Source of the DNA: Coprinus comatus
Lineage: Eukaryota; Basidiomycota; Agaricomycetes; Agaricales; Agaricaceae
Reading direction: 5' to 3'
DNA: 64,000 bases
Assembly (NCBI GenBank): GCA_034638255.1
Contig: JAWPGT010000023.1
Span: 186,001-250,000 of the forward strand
The notes below the pieces were generated by a model. It ran no database searches, was not told the origin of the DNA, and saw nothing but the letters and a program-made list of their open reading frames with translations. The translations under genes were made by a program, and so were the position numbers. Shown piece by piece: positions 11,811 through 23,701 of this stretch (the stretch's first letter is position 1; every line of letters starts with the position of its first letter).

Positions 11811-13762
11811 TCAGTGAATTTGTAGAATAGTTGAAGTGGATAGATGTCGCACCAACGCCGCCTCTGGTTGATCATACGGTACCATGTGTCTACATAGTAA
11901 ATGCAAACGTTAATGAGTCACTTGTGGGACATCATAGTTTAGATTCTTACCCAGCGTTGTACACGGTGACATAAGTAACGTTGCCTGCGGTGAAACCCCC
12001 ACCTCCAGCACTGCGAACGTCGCCTACAGTGAGGCCTGTTTCCAATGTTACCCAAGGTACTGTCTTAGCCGACTGATATTCTTGTGTGAACTTTGTCTCT
12101 AACTGTTCTACCCAACGTTGGTTTCCCTAAAAGTCAGGCAGTCAAATAAGAGCCTTGGACGCGGGGCAAGCAGCCTTACTATGAAATTGCACATCATATC
12201 TAACACAGATAATCAGGTAAACGAGAACAACCGAAATTACAGAGCCACACATACCGGCGTTGCCTGCATAGACAAGCAGCCTGATACCGTCATTAATGAG
12301 GTCAGGGAGCAAGCTTGCAGTATTATGCATCCCATCACCGTTCATTGTAAACGCTTGATTGACATCCATATTGCAAGACTCAAACGTTCGTTCGGGATTA
12401 ACGCCTATTGCGGCCTTGTTCTTGGGATCGTTCATCCAGATATCAATCCAACTCATTTGCTTATAGCAAAGTGGGCCATCTTCCTTGCGATCGCATTTCT
12501 TTCGGACATCATAAGGATTCAGTCCGGTTTCTTTAACAATCGTAAGCGTCGTGGCATGTTTAGAACAGAGAATGCCTACGCGTCAGAGGACCCATGAGTT
12601 GCGTGTTGCAGTACAGAGTGGCCGGTACACAAGCAAACCTATTGTTGAATTGGTAGCAAGATTTGATCAACCGTTGACATGTTGGAACTTTCGTCCTCAA
12701 CGCTTGACACTGCGCACTTTGAGGATCATCGTAGATCGGGAATGGCCCCTCGCAGACATAGTCGGGTATCGAGGCCATTTGGACATATGGGTCGGTGAGA
12801 CCATTAGCGAGGACAACAGAAGCCAGGTTAATGTGTTTGAATCCAGGTGTGGGTGCAACGGTCAGGTGTTTATTAGCATCATAAATGGCTCTAGCGATAT
12901 TAGGCGCGTAGATTCCACCGTAGCTCTCAGCGGCAACATGGAATGGTTGGGCAGAGTATTGAGGGAAACGATTGAGGAAAAGTTGAAGGAAAGCATGAAC
13001 ATCTTTTCCGGCGACTGGGCTCGAGTTTACCGTGGTGCCATCATCAGCATAGGAATAGCCGACATTCACCGGTTGATCAAGGAAAATGATGTTCGCATGC
13101 GAGTTCCAACTGTATGGATTGTGGGTAGTATTCTTCCCCGCATTGGCGATATTACAAGGTCCAAGTTCAAACAGCATACCAGTGGATGAGCTACATCCCG
13201 GACCGCCATTAAGCCATAGAACTAGAGGTGCATCCTTTGGTGCGGTCCTAGACTCGAAAAACCTAAAATTCAAACGGTAAGGCACAAACAAGAATGTGAC
13301 ATGTGTATATTTTATCACGAACCAAAAGAACAAATGTTTATCCTGGGCGATGTCAAGGTAGCCAGAATATTGTTGGACAGAAGGGTCGCATAGCTCTGGC
13401 TCAGTGAATCTTAATTGATAGTCGTTGAGAACGGGAAGAGACACCAATTCATCTAGAAAATCAGGATAAAACATCAACCTTACATATTTAGGTAACATGG
13501 TTCACTCACACAACAAGTTATCCTGTTTAATGTATTCCTTTCCGGCATGAATCCATTTCTGTAGGTTGGACTTTCCTTTGAGAATAGCCTTCTTTCCGTC
13601 GTCTAGGTAATCTATTACAGATTGTTTAAGTGTTCCTGTGGATTTGTAACCGCTCCATAAGGGAGTTTGACCCATAACAATTTGGCCATCATCGTATGGA
13701 GCCGCCGAGCTTAAAGTATAGAGGACAGAGAGTAAGGCAATGTACGATGCCTGTAGCTTCAT
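11811..13762 (-). CDS. serine carboxypeptidase, S10 family (carboxypeptidase Y-like)
   Basis: Releases C-terminal residues from peptides in the vacuole or outside the cell. The start at 13762 gives a signal peptide (MKLQASYIALLSVLYTLSSA). Seen after splicing: YSGYLD, LVLWLNGGPGCSS (oxyanion region), AAESYGG with the catalytic Ser, the catalytic Asp in LLVYAGNAD, and the catalytic His in NAGHMVPYDQPEAAL near the end. All three catalytic residues are present. Length is about 500 residues, usual for the family. At least six introns are needed; exon 1 is 13510-13762. One junction uses a GTTCGT donor (FFW-FFESR), and a tiny exon encodes about DMMCNFI near 12190. The gene looks intact. Vacuolar or secreted location cannot be decided here. 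Confidence 0.95.
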
Positions 13763-16700
13763 GGTGGTTGGACCGTTACTTTTCTTCTGCTGTGCAATTA
13801 ACCCCTGTGAACCACGCGTCGCACCTAAGTCATGTGGCACATCTATGGCACGTGCATGCTCTCATGCCCAAAAATAGCCTTATGGGTGCTAGTACTTACC
13901 GTCCCTGCCTTGAAGTCCAGAAAACCCCTAATGAATTGCCGGCTTTAAAGGCTTGTTATCTAACGGAATAACTCTTACAGCAAAGAACAGCGTATACCAA
14001 CCGCGGGTCTAAGCTTCAGCTTCAACCGGAAGTATTTGTATTATTAGGACATCACACTGCAGTATGTAGAGATACACTGTACATAAATAGATACGCTGTA
14101 AAGAGTACCTTACCAAATATCCATATCGGAATTTCCAAACTTCAACGTTTCAACTTCCAAGTAACTTTTCGTTCCTATGTGTCATTTTGTGTGCCACGCC
14201 GGTACCTTCATGACGATTATAGCCAGTGGCTATATATTATGCCTGTTTAATATATCTAAGTATGTTACGAGACTGAACATACTCACAACAAAAATTATGT
14301 GGATTTTGACTTTTTTTTTCATCATCTCTGAGACAATACATTTTCTCCAGATTGATTTAACGCCTCTTTGAATCTAATCTCGGTAGGTCATAGAAGCCAG
14401 AAGACTATGTAGAGTATATTGAAGTCACTATATGAGGCTATATGTCATGAGTATGTCAACGAGTCTTCAACACTATTTACCGCTGACCGGTCGTGACTCA
14501 TCAAGCTTCAAGCTTCAAGATCAATGAGGATCTCGCTTTTCGGCATGAAGTCTAAGGCCAAGAGAAGTCATGAAGTGGATAATTTGAATAACGATAAGGT
14601 CCCTGGGACTTCAAATTCCTCGGAACCCGACATCATATTACATCTACAATCAGTTACTGTCCGTCAGCTCTCCGTACTTCTCGGGGCCCTGTATATTCAA
14701 AACACGAGGCTATAATTCCTATTAAAACATTCATCGTTCCGTTCTTGATCAAACTGGCTGAGAAGGGTAATGATTATTCTGATTATAGTAAGTGTAGGTG
14801 ATCTGAGGTCTGATAGGTCTGGGTACCTTTAGAACGGGTCCTTGAACTTAAACATGTCATTAGTACCCCAAATCCTGGATGCCGAAGTCGTACTACATAT
14901 ATACAACTAGATTTAGGTTTTTCCTGTCGAGGATTCAAGAGCGCAGATCCCGAAACTCGAATCAATTTAACTGTTTTCTTACACTTGGTAAATATTCGAC
15001 TTCTGACAAGATAGAGATCGTATCTATTACTCTTCTATGAAAGAAAGCTCGAAAAATCAAATAGTATGAGGAAAGGCATTAATACCATCCTTATCATTAA
15101 AAAATTTATTTGAGGGTGTCGGTAAGTTATGGGTTATACACTATGGCTATTAACATTCCTCCGGATTCTAGCAGGAGCCTACTAAAAACCAGCACGAGTC
15201 AATATTCGCACCTAGAGCGACTCTGAAACGTTGAATACCAGGTAAGGAAATCGTTACGGCGTGAGGCCTTGAGCTTGAAGGAAACAGCGCACATTCTTGG
15301 GCTTTACCAACTTCATGGTGACCTTGTACGACTGTAGTAGTTTGAACAAGTATCAGACCAACTCAAACTACCAATGAAGAGAAAAAAAACACGCTTTCTA
15401 ATGATAATAATCATTGGTGGCGTCTGTCAACCGAACCTCATCATTATCATTTTTAGGGTGCTGTCAGCCTGAGGTCTTGCCTAATGGTACTTCCGAGTTG
15501 GTAGTTGTAGTAGTCCGACAACATAACAAGTTTACAAAAAAACCAAAATCCCTGTAAGGCTGTATGTACTAATACGTGACATATATTCGATTCTCTTTGG
15601 CATTTTTGGTCTCAGGTCTACTGTAAGAACCCTGGAACTTCGGCACTGAGAGAATAAAATTTACGGTTTTTATTATGCAGTACGTAATTCTTTTGTAGAG
15701 AAAAGATTATTTCAAGGGTAACAAAATCTCCGAACAGGAAGGAGACTTGTCACTTTAGTGTTCAAACAACCAATAAGATTTCAAATCATTTATGTACTCA
15801 CCCCTGCCAAACCTCATTCATCCAAGTATTCCTACAGCTCGATTCTCGAATGGTCACTGGGTTTCAAGTCCCAATGTAAAGGGTTAGACACATCTCTTAC
15901 TCCAATACTTAATCAAGACTAGAGATAGTCATGACTCATAGCGACTCATCACATTAGTACAAACTAGCATTTACTCTGTAGTAGCCTAAGAAATAATAAT
16001 AAAGACGGGAGATCCGAATCCGACAAATTTCGAAGGTCCATCTCAATGGGATGCCGAGCCTCTGCTTAACCGAATACCGGGGTAGTACGGTGATGATGTC
16101 AATGACGATGATAACCTACTCTAGTTGATAGAGTAGAACATAGTAAAACAAGAGAGGCAAGCGCTGCGCGTATTGCGCCTACATTGCGCAAATTTGACGC
16201 TGCCGGAACCCTGAAGGAATGCTAAAGATATCATCAATATTGGTTTACTAACCTGTACTAACTAAACTTGGGAGGAGGTGTCTTGATGGTGGCTGGCATT
16301 CAATAGTACATAGCATCAGTTTCGATTTAAAAGATTGTACCCTAAATTTCAATCCCGGCCGTTAATCATTCAGCGAAGTTCAATCGGATGTACATCTCTT
16401 TTCTTTATACACGCAAGCTCCCAACGGCAATGCCTATGCTCCTATTATCCGTTCATCTGGTTTTTGTGTATAACTCAAAGCGACTCTTTTTGACGCAACC
16501 GGAGATCACTTACCTTGTAAGAAACACACTACTGGCACCGGTTCCTTAACCTCATAGTATGTCCGACAATATACGATCATTGCTAAGAATGGGAAGTTAT
16601 CGGTCATCCTCCGTATAACAATCTTTTTCGAAGCCTAAATGCCCCACCAAATTTGAATACGTCAGGCGGTCCGCAGTTCAAGTTATAGTTTGAATACTTG

Positions 16701-18279
16701 GGAAACCATATTCACATTGACGGTATCAGAACAACTCAGTACTATGCAGTGAGGCTGACATTGAAACTGGGAGGTTAATGAAAAGCGATGATCATGTTTT
16801 CCCCATTCGAAACCCACCTTAAATTCGATTGATGAACGACCTTAACTCGGCTTACAATGTGTACTAGATACTCTGAAAATCGTAGGATTTATTAATTAAT
16901 GAAGCACAGTCTGGCAGACTAACCACACCAGCAAAATATAACTACCTGGATAATTCAACATTCCGAAAAAGGATATGGAAGAGCTCTCCATTCCATTGCC
17001 AATATATGGCACCGCGATCATTATGTTACACCGACCAGTCATCTAAATCGCTTGAACGACCTACCAGCTGCCTTGAACTAAACAAGGTACTTCCGCAAGG
17101 GGCGATAAAACCGATGAAGCTGAAGGTTTGAACTTGGCTTGGAAGACGAAGGTACACTTGACCTCGAACTTTAATAACTTGAGTTCGATCTTTAACATTG
17201 AAGTTCAACATTCAAATTCGGTGTTGGACTCAAAACCCAACCAGTTAATCAGATATCGACTCCCCAGTGACATATTGAACGAACGTCTGGTAAAACCCAC
17301 CTAAGGTATATATAGGGTCAGCCAGGATGAATTGCCTTGGTTTTCCGTCAGGAAAGATAAGACAGGGTCTGGACTCTGCCTCCAAGAAGATTGTATTTCC
17401 CCCATAAGCTGTGATGCTTTTTCGAACACCCATCTACCGCCAACGACTCCTGCTTGTTTAAGGGCCCACAAAAACAGTTCTCTACAACAAATAATACAAT
17501 GTGGTAAGGTAAAAAAAAGCGGAGCCATAGATGGAGCTCATAAAAATAATCTGAATATAAATGTTGAACAACTTCTGGGCTACCTACTCTCTCCTGTACC
17601 TAAATACATGTACTGTAGTCACTAAATGAGTGGGTTCTCTTCATATCAAGAGCTATCGTGTCCATTGTAAGGAAGGTGTTCCTTACACTTTACATAATTG
17701 TAAACGTTCCCCTGTAAGCCAGTGACTTGCGACGTGGTCATAAATAGAAGTGGAAGCCGAATGGCTACACTGAGAGATATGAACTCGTATAGAAGGTTCT
17801 TACTGGGTGGCTAGCGAGTCGACAGCCACAAAGTACGCACGAACGGGGAGATAAATAAGGGGGAAAGGTGGGTGAGGTATAAGATGGGGGAAAAACCCAT
17901 CTTACATGTGTCAATACTGTGCCATTTATAGAGGTGATGTCATCTTGGACGGATAACGAGTATGTAACACGTTTATAAGTTGTAATTATAGAACAGTGGT
18001 ATAAAAGATGCATTCATAGTATTAATTAGTTTACCATTCCTTTCTCTTGTACTTCATCTATCCCAGGGGTACGCAAGGGTCCTGAGTACTTGGGTATGTT
18101 TTCCCTGAGTATTTCAGGTCGGGTCGAGACGTGTCCTTTCATCATCATTGCTAGCCCGAGAAATCATCTGAAGAGAACTTGAACATTCAAAAGAAGAGAA
18201 AATAGTAACCCACGGATTAATAGTTCGCCTAGTACGAAGTATAAATAATAATAAAAACAACCAAAACAAAAAGACATCA
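13763..18279. other. 4.5 kb gene-poor region
   Basis: Apart from promoter sequence for the carboxypeptidase, no gene could be supported. Stops are dense on both strands. A 63-codon ATG frame at 14524-14715 and a short leftward frame at 17245-17433 are the only candidates, and neither extends by splicing. AAGCTT-rich motifs occur near 14000-14030 and 14500-14520. It may be an old, decayed element. Confidence 0.4.
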
Positions 18280-20089
18280 TCAATTCCTAAGGTTAAAATA
18301 AAACACAGTAATATACGCTAGAAAAACACCCAAAAATACCAAAATCACTTTAACTACCAACTGTAACATCGAATACTCATCAACATCACCCATACTCTTC
18401 GCTTCCACAAGTGCCAATTCCAAACCTTTCGCCATAGCTTCCAAACTAAAAAGTTCTTGAGCCCTTTCCTTTCCTCTCCTACTCAATTTCTCTCTATCTT
18501 CAATATTCATCACTAAAATTTCTCTTTGTAATACATCTGCCCAGATGGTAGGATTTGGGGGACGTAACCAGCCTGTACGCACTTGTTGTGTTTTCGAAGT
18601 TGTTGTGGTAGTATTAGTGGTAGTATTAGTGGTAGTATCAATGACACTCTCCGTTGGACCTCCACTATCACAAGCTAGAATCGGTATCCCACAAATCATC
18701 CCTTCAACTGGTCCTATACCAAAATGTTCATTTTCGGGGGTATAAAGCAACACTTTTGTTGAAGGATTATTTAATAATGCTGTCCTTTGGGCTGTTGTAA
18801 AATTAAGTAAGAATAAAATATCGGGTGTTGGTTGATAGGTATGTGGGGGTATAGGAACTGTGGATATTTTGGGAGTTACGATGTTATATGACAGTGATTT
18901 TGAGTTTGAGAGATTTAATAGGTCTTTTAGCGTTTGGATGTTATCTTCAAGTCGAGGATCGTAACCCCCTGAAGAATGAGTACAAAGGATGTTGAGTTTG
19001 AGTTAAAAAAAAAGATACCAGTGACTTACCTGCCAAGACTAAACGGGTATCAGACGAAGGAGAACGGTTTCTAAGAATTGCAAAGGCTTCAATAGCCAAT
19101 GCTGCATTCTTCTTTTTCTCGAACCGATTTAGTGAAAGTAACGTTGGCCGTTGTCTATAGACATTTTGATCAGCTGCTGGTACTATGAACATTAAATAAT
19201 AGTAGAAGTAACTGACGAGGTTATTGCCACAATGTCTGGATCAACCAAGTCGACATTTGACTCGTACATCTTGATATTAATACCAGGATACACGATTTTC
19301 GGAACTTTAGATATTGAAGGGAAATATGTTTTGAATACTCGAGCTGTGAATTTTGAATTGGCTAAAAGCACATCAGCTTGTCCTATACAAAGAGAATACA
19401 ATAAGTTTCGGATGTATGCATATATAGGAAGGCACGAAAGGAAAAATAAAAGAACGTACTGGTAGTCAATTCCTCCCACCAATCCATAGGATACCTATAT
19501 ATCCTTTTAACCAAACTCCCTTGTTTCTGAACCAAATTCCCATCCACAAAAGCACCATTTGCCAATAATTTATCGGGGAAATGACAATAAAATACAACTC
19601 GAGAGTTTCCTATGACACGAAGGAATGGGATACATGTAGACAATTGATCAACGAAATAGACGTCATATTTCGGACTTGAAGCTTTCAGTAGATGGGAAAC
19701 GAGGTGTAGCTGTCTTGCATGAGCGCATAAAATATGGAATTTGCCTTGAAATGATCTAGGGAATGGGGGTTTAACATAGGTGACTTTCAAACTACCTGTA
19801 ATTGCGGGTATATGCATATTAGTTTTAGATTTACTAAAGGGTAAGATCTCACATACCATCTTTTGTCTCTTCAAAACAATGTTTAGGATCCCAATGTGAC
19901 GTGTATATATCAACAGAATGGCCTAGAGCTTGTAGTCCAAGAGCAGCATCCACAACAAGACGTTCTGCACCACCTAATTATCCAAGAGCTTTGAGTTTGG
20001 GTAACCTTTAAGAATATAATGGTTAGAGTTGGATTACCAATGCCAAGGTCTGGGTGAATGAAAGCTATTCGCAACGGTGGAGTCGACAT
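18280..20089 (-). CDS. ALG2: ALG2 mannosyltransferase
   Basis: Adds the second and third mannoses (alpha-1,3 then alpha-1,6) from GDP-mannose to Man1GlcNAc2-PP-dolichol on the cytosolic ER face. The start at 20089 gives [18 protein letters not shown], the GT4 N-terminal strand. In order: [52 protein letters not shown], then [18 protein letters not shown] with the GT4 E-x7-E motif. A membrane helix sits at the extreme C-terminus ([20 protein letters not shown]). A Thr-rich stretch near 18600-18650 ([14 protein letters not shown]) interrupts the conserved region after GGPTESV, which is unusual. At least five introns. It shares about 280 bp of upstream DNA with the next gene. Confidence 0.95.
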
Positions 20090-20368
20090 TGAAACCACGT
20101 ATATGGATTAAGCTTTAAGTAATGTTCGTTGGCGTTGTCACGATCAATGTGGACACCTGTTTGTACGACGTGTCGAATGAGCCTCGGCTATTGTTTATTA
20201 TCTTATACTTCCTCGAGTGTACTTAAGAAATAGGAAATATCAACAACGAATTGCACCATTGGGATTACCCCCATCAAAAGAATGGCAACGTAACCCTCGT
20301 GACAAGTCCTTCGTCTTCCAGGGCATTTAACCGTCTTACCACTCTCAACCTCACTTAAGTATTACAAC
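20090..20368. promoter_or_regulatory. shared divergent promoter, ALG2 / DOPA-dioxygenase-like
   Basis: About 280 bp between divergent start codons with no exon. No specific element recognised. Confidence 0.4.
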
Positions 20369-21466
20369 ATGAGCAACCCTATAACCAAAACAAAACCACA
20401 AACTGATCTCACCACTGTCCTTGAGTCAGAAATCAAGTAGGTCTCGTACTTATGATGCCAGAACTATCTACTTAAACTGACCCCTCCCCTTTGTAGGGAA
20501 TGGCACTTTCGTGAGTTTCTATCCATGTAATCCAATAATACTTTTCTAACGTATGCTAGATATCTACTTCCATCAAAACAACGATGAAGAAAGTCAAGCC
20601 GCACTTATTCTTCGTGATGCGGTTCTTAGATTACGTCGTGATGGAGCATTTGTTGCTGTTCCTTTATTTCGAGTTAATACAAGTCCTATTGGACCTCATC
20701 CCGTAGGTAAGTTTAAAATCTCTCTCTTCCACTAGTTTCTACTAATGCTGATATTTTTTTTGAATTTAATTTAATTTACTTTAATTTCAGGTTCATACGA
20801 AATATGGTGCCCAGCTGAAACGTTTTCCGCTGTCTTTTCATATTTAGCAATAAACAGAGGTTCACTTAGGTAAATAACATATACCTACATCTTTCACCAT
20901 TAAAACCTACTTATAACCTCGAAAAAAATAATAATTTAGTGTACTAATCCATCCATTATCTCGTGAACACGTACGCTCTCTTTCTTTCTTTCTTTTCCAC
21001 ATAATAAAACTCCATCTAACTATCATCCTCAATTCCATTCATAGCGCAAGTAAGTCATCTCCACTCCACTCCATTCAACTTTTTAATAACTATAATAATA
21101 ACAATAAAAAGGGACCACGACGAACGTTCTGCATGGTTAGGTAAACCGTACCCTCTAGATCTATCAACCCTACCAACCTACGATCCCAAATTACCTCTTC
21201 AATATGCCAGTCTAAGTAAGTTCTCTTCCTCGTCCCCCCCAAGAAAAAATAAATAAATCATTCCTTGATTACATTAATTAACTTTTAACCTAACCGAAAC
21301 ACAAATGTGCATGTGAATACGAATATTTATTATAGAACTAGGATACTCATCTCCAAATTCATTGAGTATCGAAGATCGATTAAAACTTGGACATAATATC
21401 GAAACGATTCTTAGTGGAGAAGAAGAAGCTGCTAAAGCACCTCCTAGGAATCCTTCTCTTTTCTGA
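20369..21466 (+). CDS. DOPA 4,5-dioxygenase-like extradiol enzyme
   Basis: Family members open catechol rings such as DOPA (betalain-type pigments in Amanita) but most fungal copies have no known substrate. Spliced from ATG 20369: EWHFHIYFHQNN (metal-ligand His region), ALILRDAVLRLRRDGAFVAV, RVNTSPIGPHPVGSYEIW, then SVLIHPLSREHRKDHDERSA and WLGKPYPLDLSTLP. Length is about 190 residues, typical of the small DODA family. One exon is only five bases (21045-21049, CGCAA), completing REH-RK-DHDERSA. A tail of about 50 residues after the conserved core ends in PRNPSLF. All junctions are in phase; it looks intact. Confidence 0.9.
21045..21049 (+). other. 5-nt microexon in the DOPA-dioxygenase-like gene
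   Basis: The bases CGCAA lie between an acceptor (cattcatag) and a donor (gtaagt). Including them joins exon 20940-20970 to the exon at 21112 in phase and yields REHRKDHDE, matching the basic residues expected there. Skipping it would break the frame. Confidence 0.7.
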
Positions 21467-21906
21467 ATTCTAAATTATATTTGTGGATTGCGGATCCAAG
21501 ATTGATGTATGATGGCTGTAGTAGGCTGTAGTAGTACTTCTGTGTAGGTAGGGACATAAATATGAATCCATCCAACTTCTGTCTTCCAAGTAGTATGGAA
21601 AAAAGGAACCAAAGAGAGAACAGTAATGACATTGAAAACAAAGCTTTTAACGTTAACCGATATACACAAAACCCATGCACATGTCCAGCCCGAGACTTTA
21701 CAGTATATCACAACAAACAAAATATCAGAAATATGAATTGATTAAAGAAATATGAAATGCATGCAAAAAAAGGCACAGATAAATTGCAGTTATTTAAAAA
21801 AAAAAAATTGTATCTAGGTTGTTGGAGGTTGATTACGTCTAAGGAACCGAGATGATCAAGTGAGAAAGTAAATTACAAGGACACGAATTGTGTACTGATA
21901 GATGAC
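21467..21906. other. convergent 3' region
   Basis: About 440 bp between the ends of the dioxygenase-like gene and the PRPP synthetase gene. AT-rich; a poly-A run lies near 21800. No gene seen. Confidence 0.4.
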
Positions 21907-23361
21907 CTAAACAATAGCCATAGCCGATGTTTCCGCCCACTCTCCAAACAGCAAGCTAATACTCTCACCATTATGAGTTCGGCGAATACTTTCCGCAATT
22001 GTTGGGCTAATATCGATAGTAACAAGTTTAGAGCATAGATCTTGGTGTTGGGTTTGTGGAATAGTGTTAGTAACCTGTTAGCATGATGATTATCATCAGT
22101 CCTTGGGTAATTTCGGTGAATGTCGGAAGAAAATGATACGTACCACAAGTTTTTGAATAGGCAAGTCGTCAATCAAACTCATGTTGGCTTCGGATAGGAG
22201 TCCTAAACAAGAGACATACATTTTAGTAACCTAATTCCACTTCGGAACTAAATAAAGTAACGTACCATGAGAGATAAGAGCATGAACAGACTTGGCTCCC
22301 TTGTCGTGGAGAGTACGAGCAGCCAATGCTAGGGTGGTACCAGTATCGATCATATCATCCACTAGAATAGCAACCTAGAGAAGTAGGAGAAAGGAAAATG
22401 GTGGTCAACGCAAGCTATGACGTAATAACTCCAAAAAAAAAATCCCCGTACCTTATCCTGAACATCTCCAACAAGAATTTCCATACGTTCTGGAGCAGTT
22501 TGAGACTTTCCATCTCTTTTCCTATGAATTAAAGCAAATTCGATTCCGAGTTTATCGGCCATTGCAGTGACACTTTGAAGAGATTAAAAATAGAAAACAA
22601 AAGTCAAGGCCATTTATGAGTCAACTATCACAATCACATAGGAGAAAGAGAGAAAAACATACCGTTTAGCACCACCAGCATCCGGACTAACAACAATCCC
22701 ATTTTCCCAACCCGGAATATTCCTCTTGATATAACTAATCATAAGAGGTTCCGACCAAAGATTATCAACAGGGATATCAAAAAATCCCTGAATTTGACTA
22801 GCATGAAGATCCATCGTAATAACATGATCACAGCCCGCTACAACCAACATATTTGCAACCAATTTCGCCGTAATAGGAGCTCTCGATTTCTCCTTTTTGT
22901 CCATTCTTGCATATGGAAAACAAGGAATAACGGCTGTAATCCTACGTGCAGAAGCTGTTTTACAAGCCGATATGAGAATGAGAAGCTCCATTAGGTTATC
23001 ATTGACATCGTTGCAACCGGATTGAATAATGAAAACATCTTCATCTCGGACTGATTCGGAAATTTTGACGTTGGTTTCACCATTAGAGAATTTTTTGACT
23101 GTGCAAGGCAGTAGTGTTACGTTGAGCCTGATTTCATTAGATGGTCAAAACAAATCATAAAAGGCCGGAATGACGAGTTTTCAGGTCGTGTTTGATGCAA
23201 GGTGACTCGATGCAGCTCACCGCTCAGCCACGGCTTGGGCGAGCTCGGGGTGACCGTTCCCTGGAAAAGAGAGAGAGAAGTAAAAGTAAGCGACATTGTT
23301 CTCCAATAGGTAAAGAAAAACACACACCCGTCAAGATGCGAATTGAGTTGTTGTGGTACAT
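21907..23361 (-). CDS. ribose-phosphate pyrophosphokinase (PRPP synthetase)
   Basis: Makes PRPP from ribose 5-phosphate and ATP, feeding purine, pyrimidine, His and Trp synthesis. The short first exon starts at 23361 ([12 protein letters not shown]) and joins [15 protein letters not shown]. Then [57 protein letters not shown] (ATP-binding region), [19 protein letters not shown], and [10 protein letters not shown]. The PRPP-binding loop is [10 protein letters not shown], and the end is [11 protein letters not shown]. About 320 residues, the usual length, without the large insertions of yeast Prs1/Prs5. So it is probably a catalytic Prs2/3/4-type subunit. The gene downstream is glutamate 5-kinase on the same strand, 340 bp away. 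Confidence 0.95.
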
Positions 23362-23701
23362 TTTGCGTCTTGAAGAATAAATTAACAGAGCATATAAAGC
23401 AGAGAAGGGGGGGGGAATGTAATGTGGGGTTGGGTGTTTGGGTAAAGGGAAAAACAAAAATTACTATCAGTAATAAATCATCCGTATTTGTCCCGCACAA
23501 ACAGGTGTCACAGCCACACGGCCAGTGTGTTTCTCTTTCCTCACAAAGTCCATGATTTCCCATTGGTCCAGCAATACAAACGTTTCATTACACATGTCTA
23601 TAAAGGCGGCACTCGGATCGTGATATTCTCAACCACATATTCCGAATCCGCATATCCTAGCATTTGAGTCAAAAATGAACTGAGATACATTGTTAAGCAC
23701 G
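23362..23701. promoter_or_regulatory. upstream region of PRPP synthetase
   Basis: 340 bp between the glutamate kinase stop and the PRPP synthetase start. It contains a G-run near 23407 and pyrimidine-rich sequence on the coding strand, as in many fungal promoters. No exon seen. Confidence 0.35.

Noticed and set aside
12551..13189. Long + strand open frame (212 codons)
   Set aside because: It lies antisense to conserved exons of the serine carboxypeptidase, and its translation has no family features; a shadow frame.
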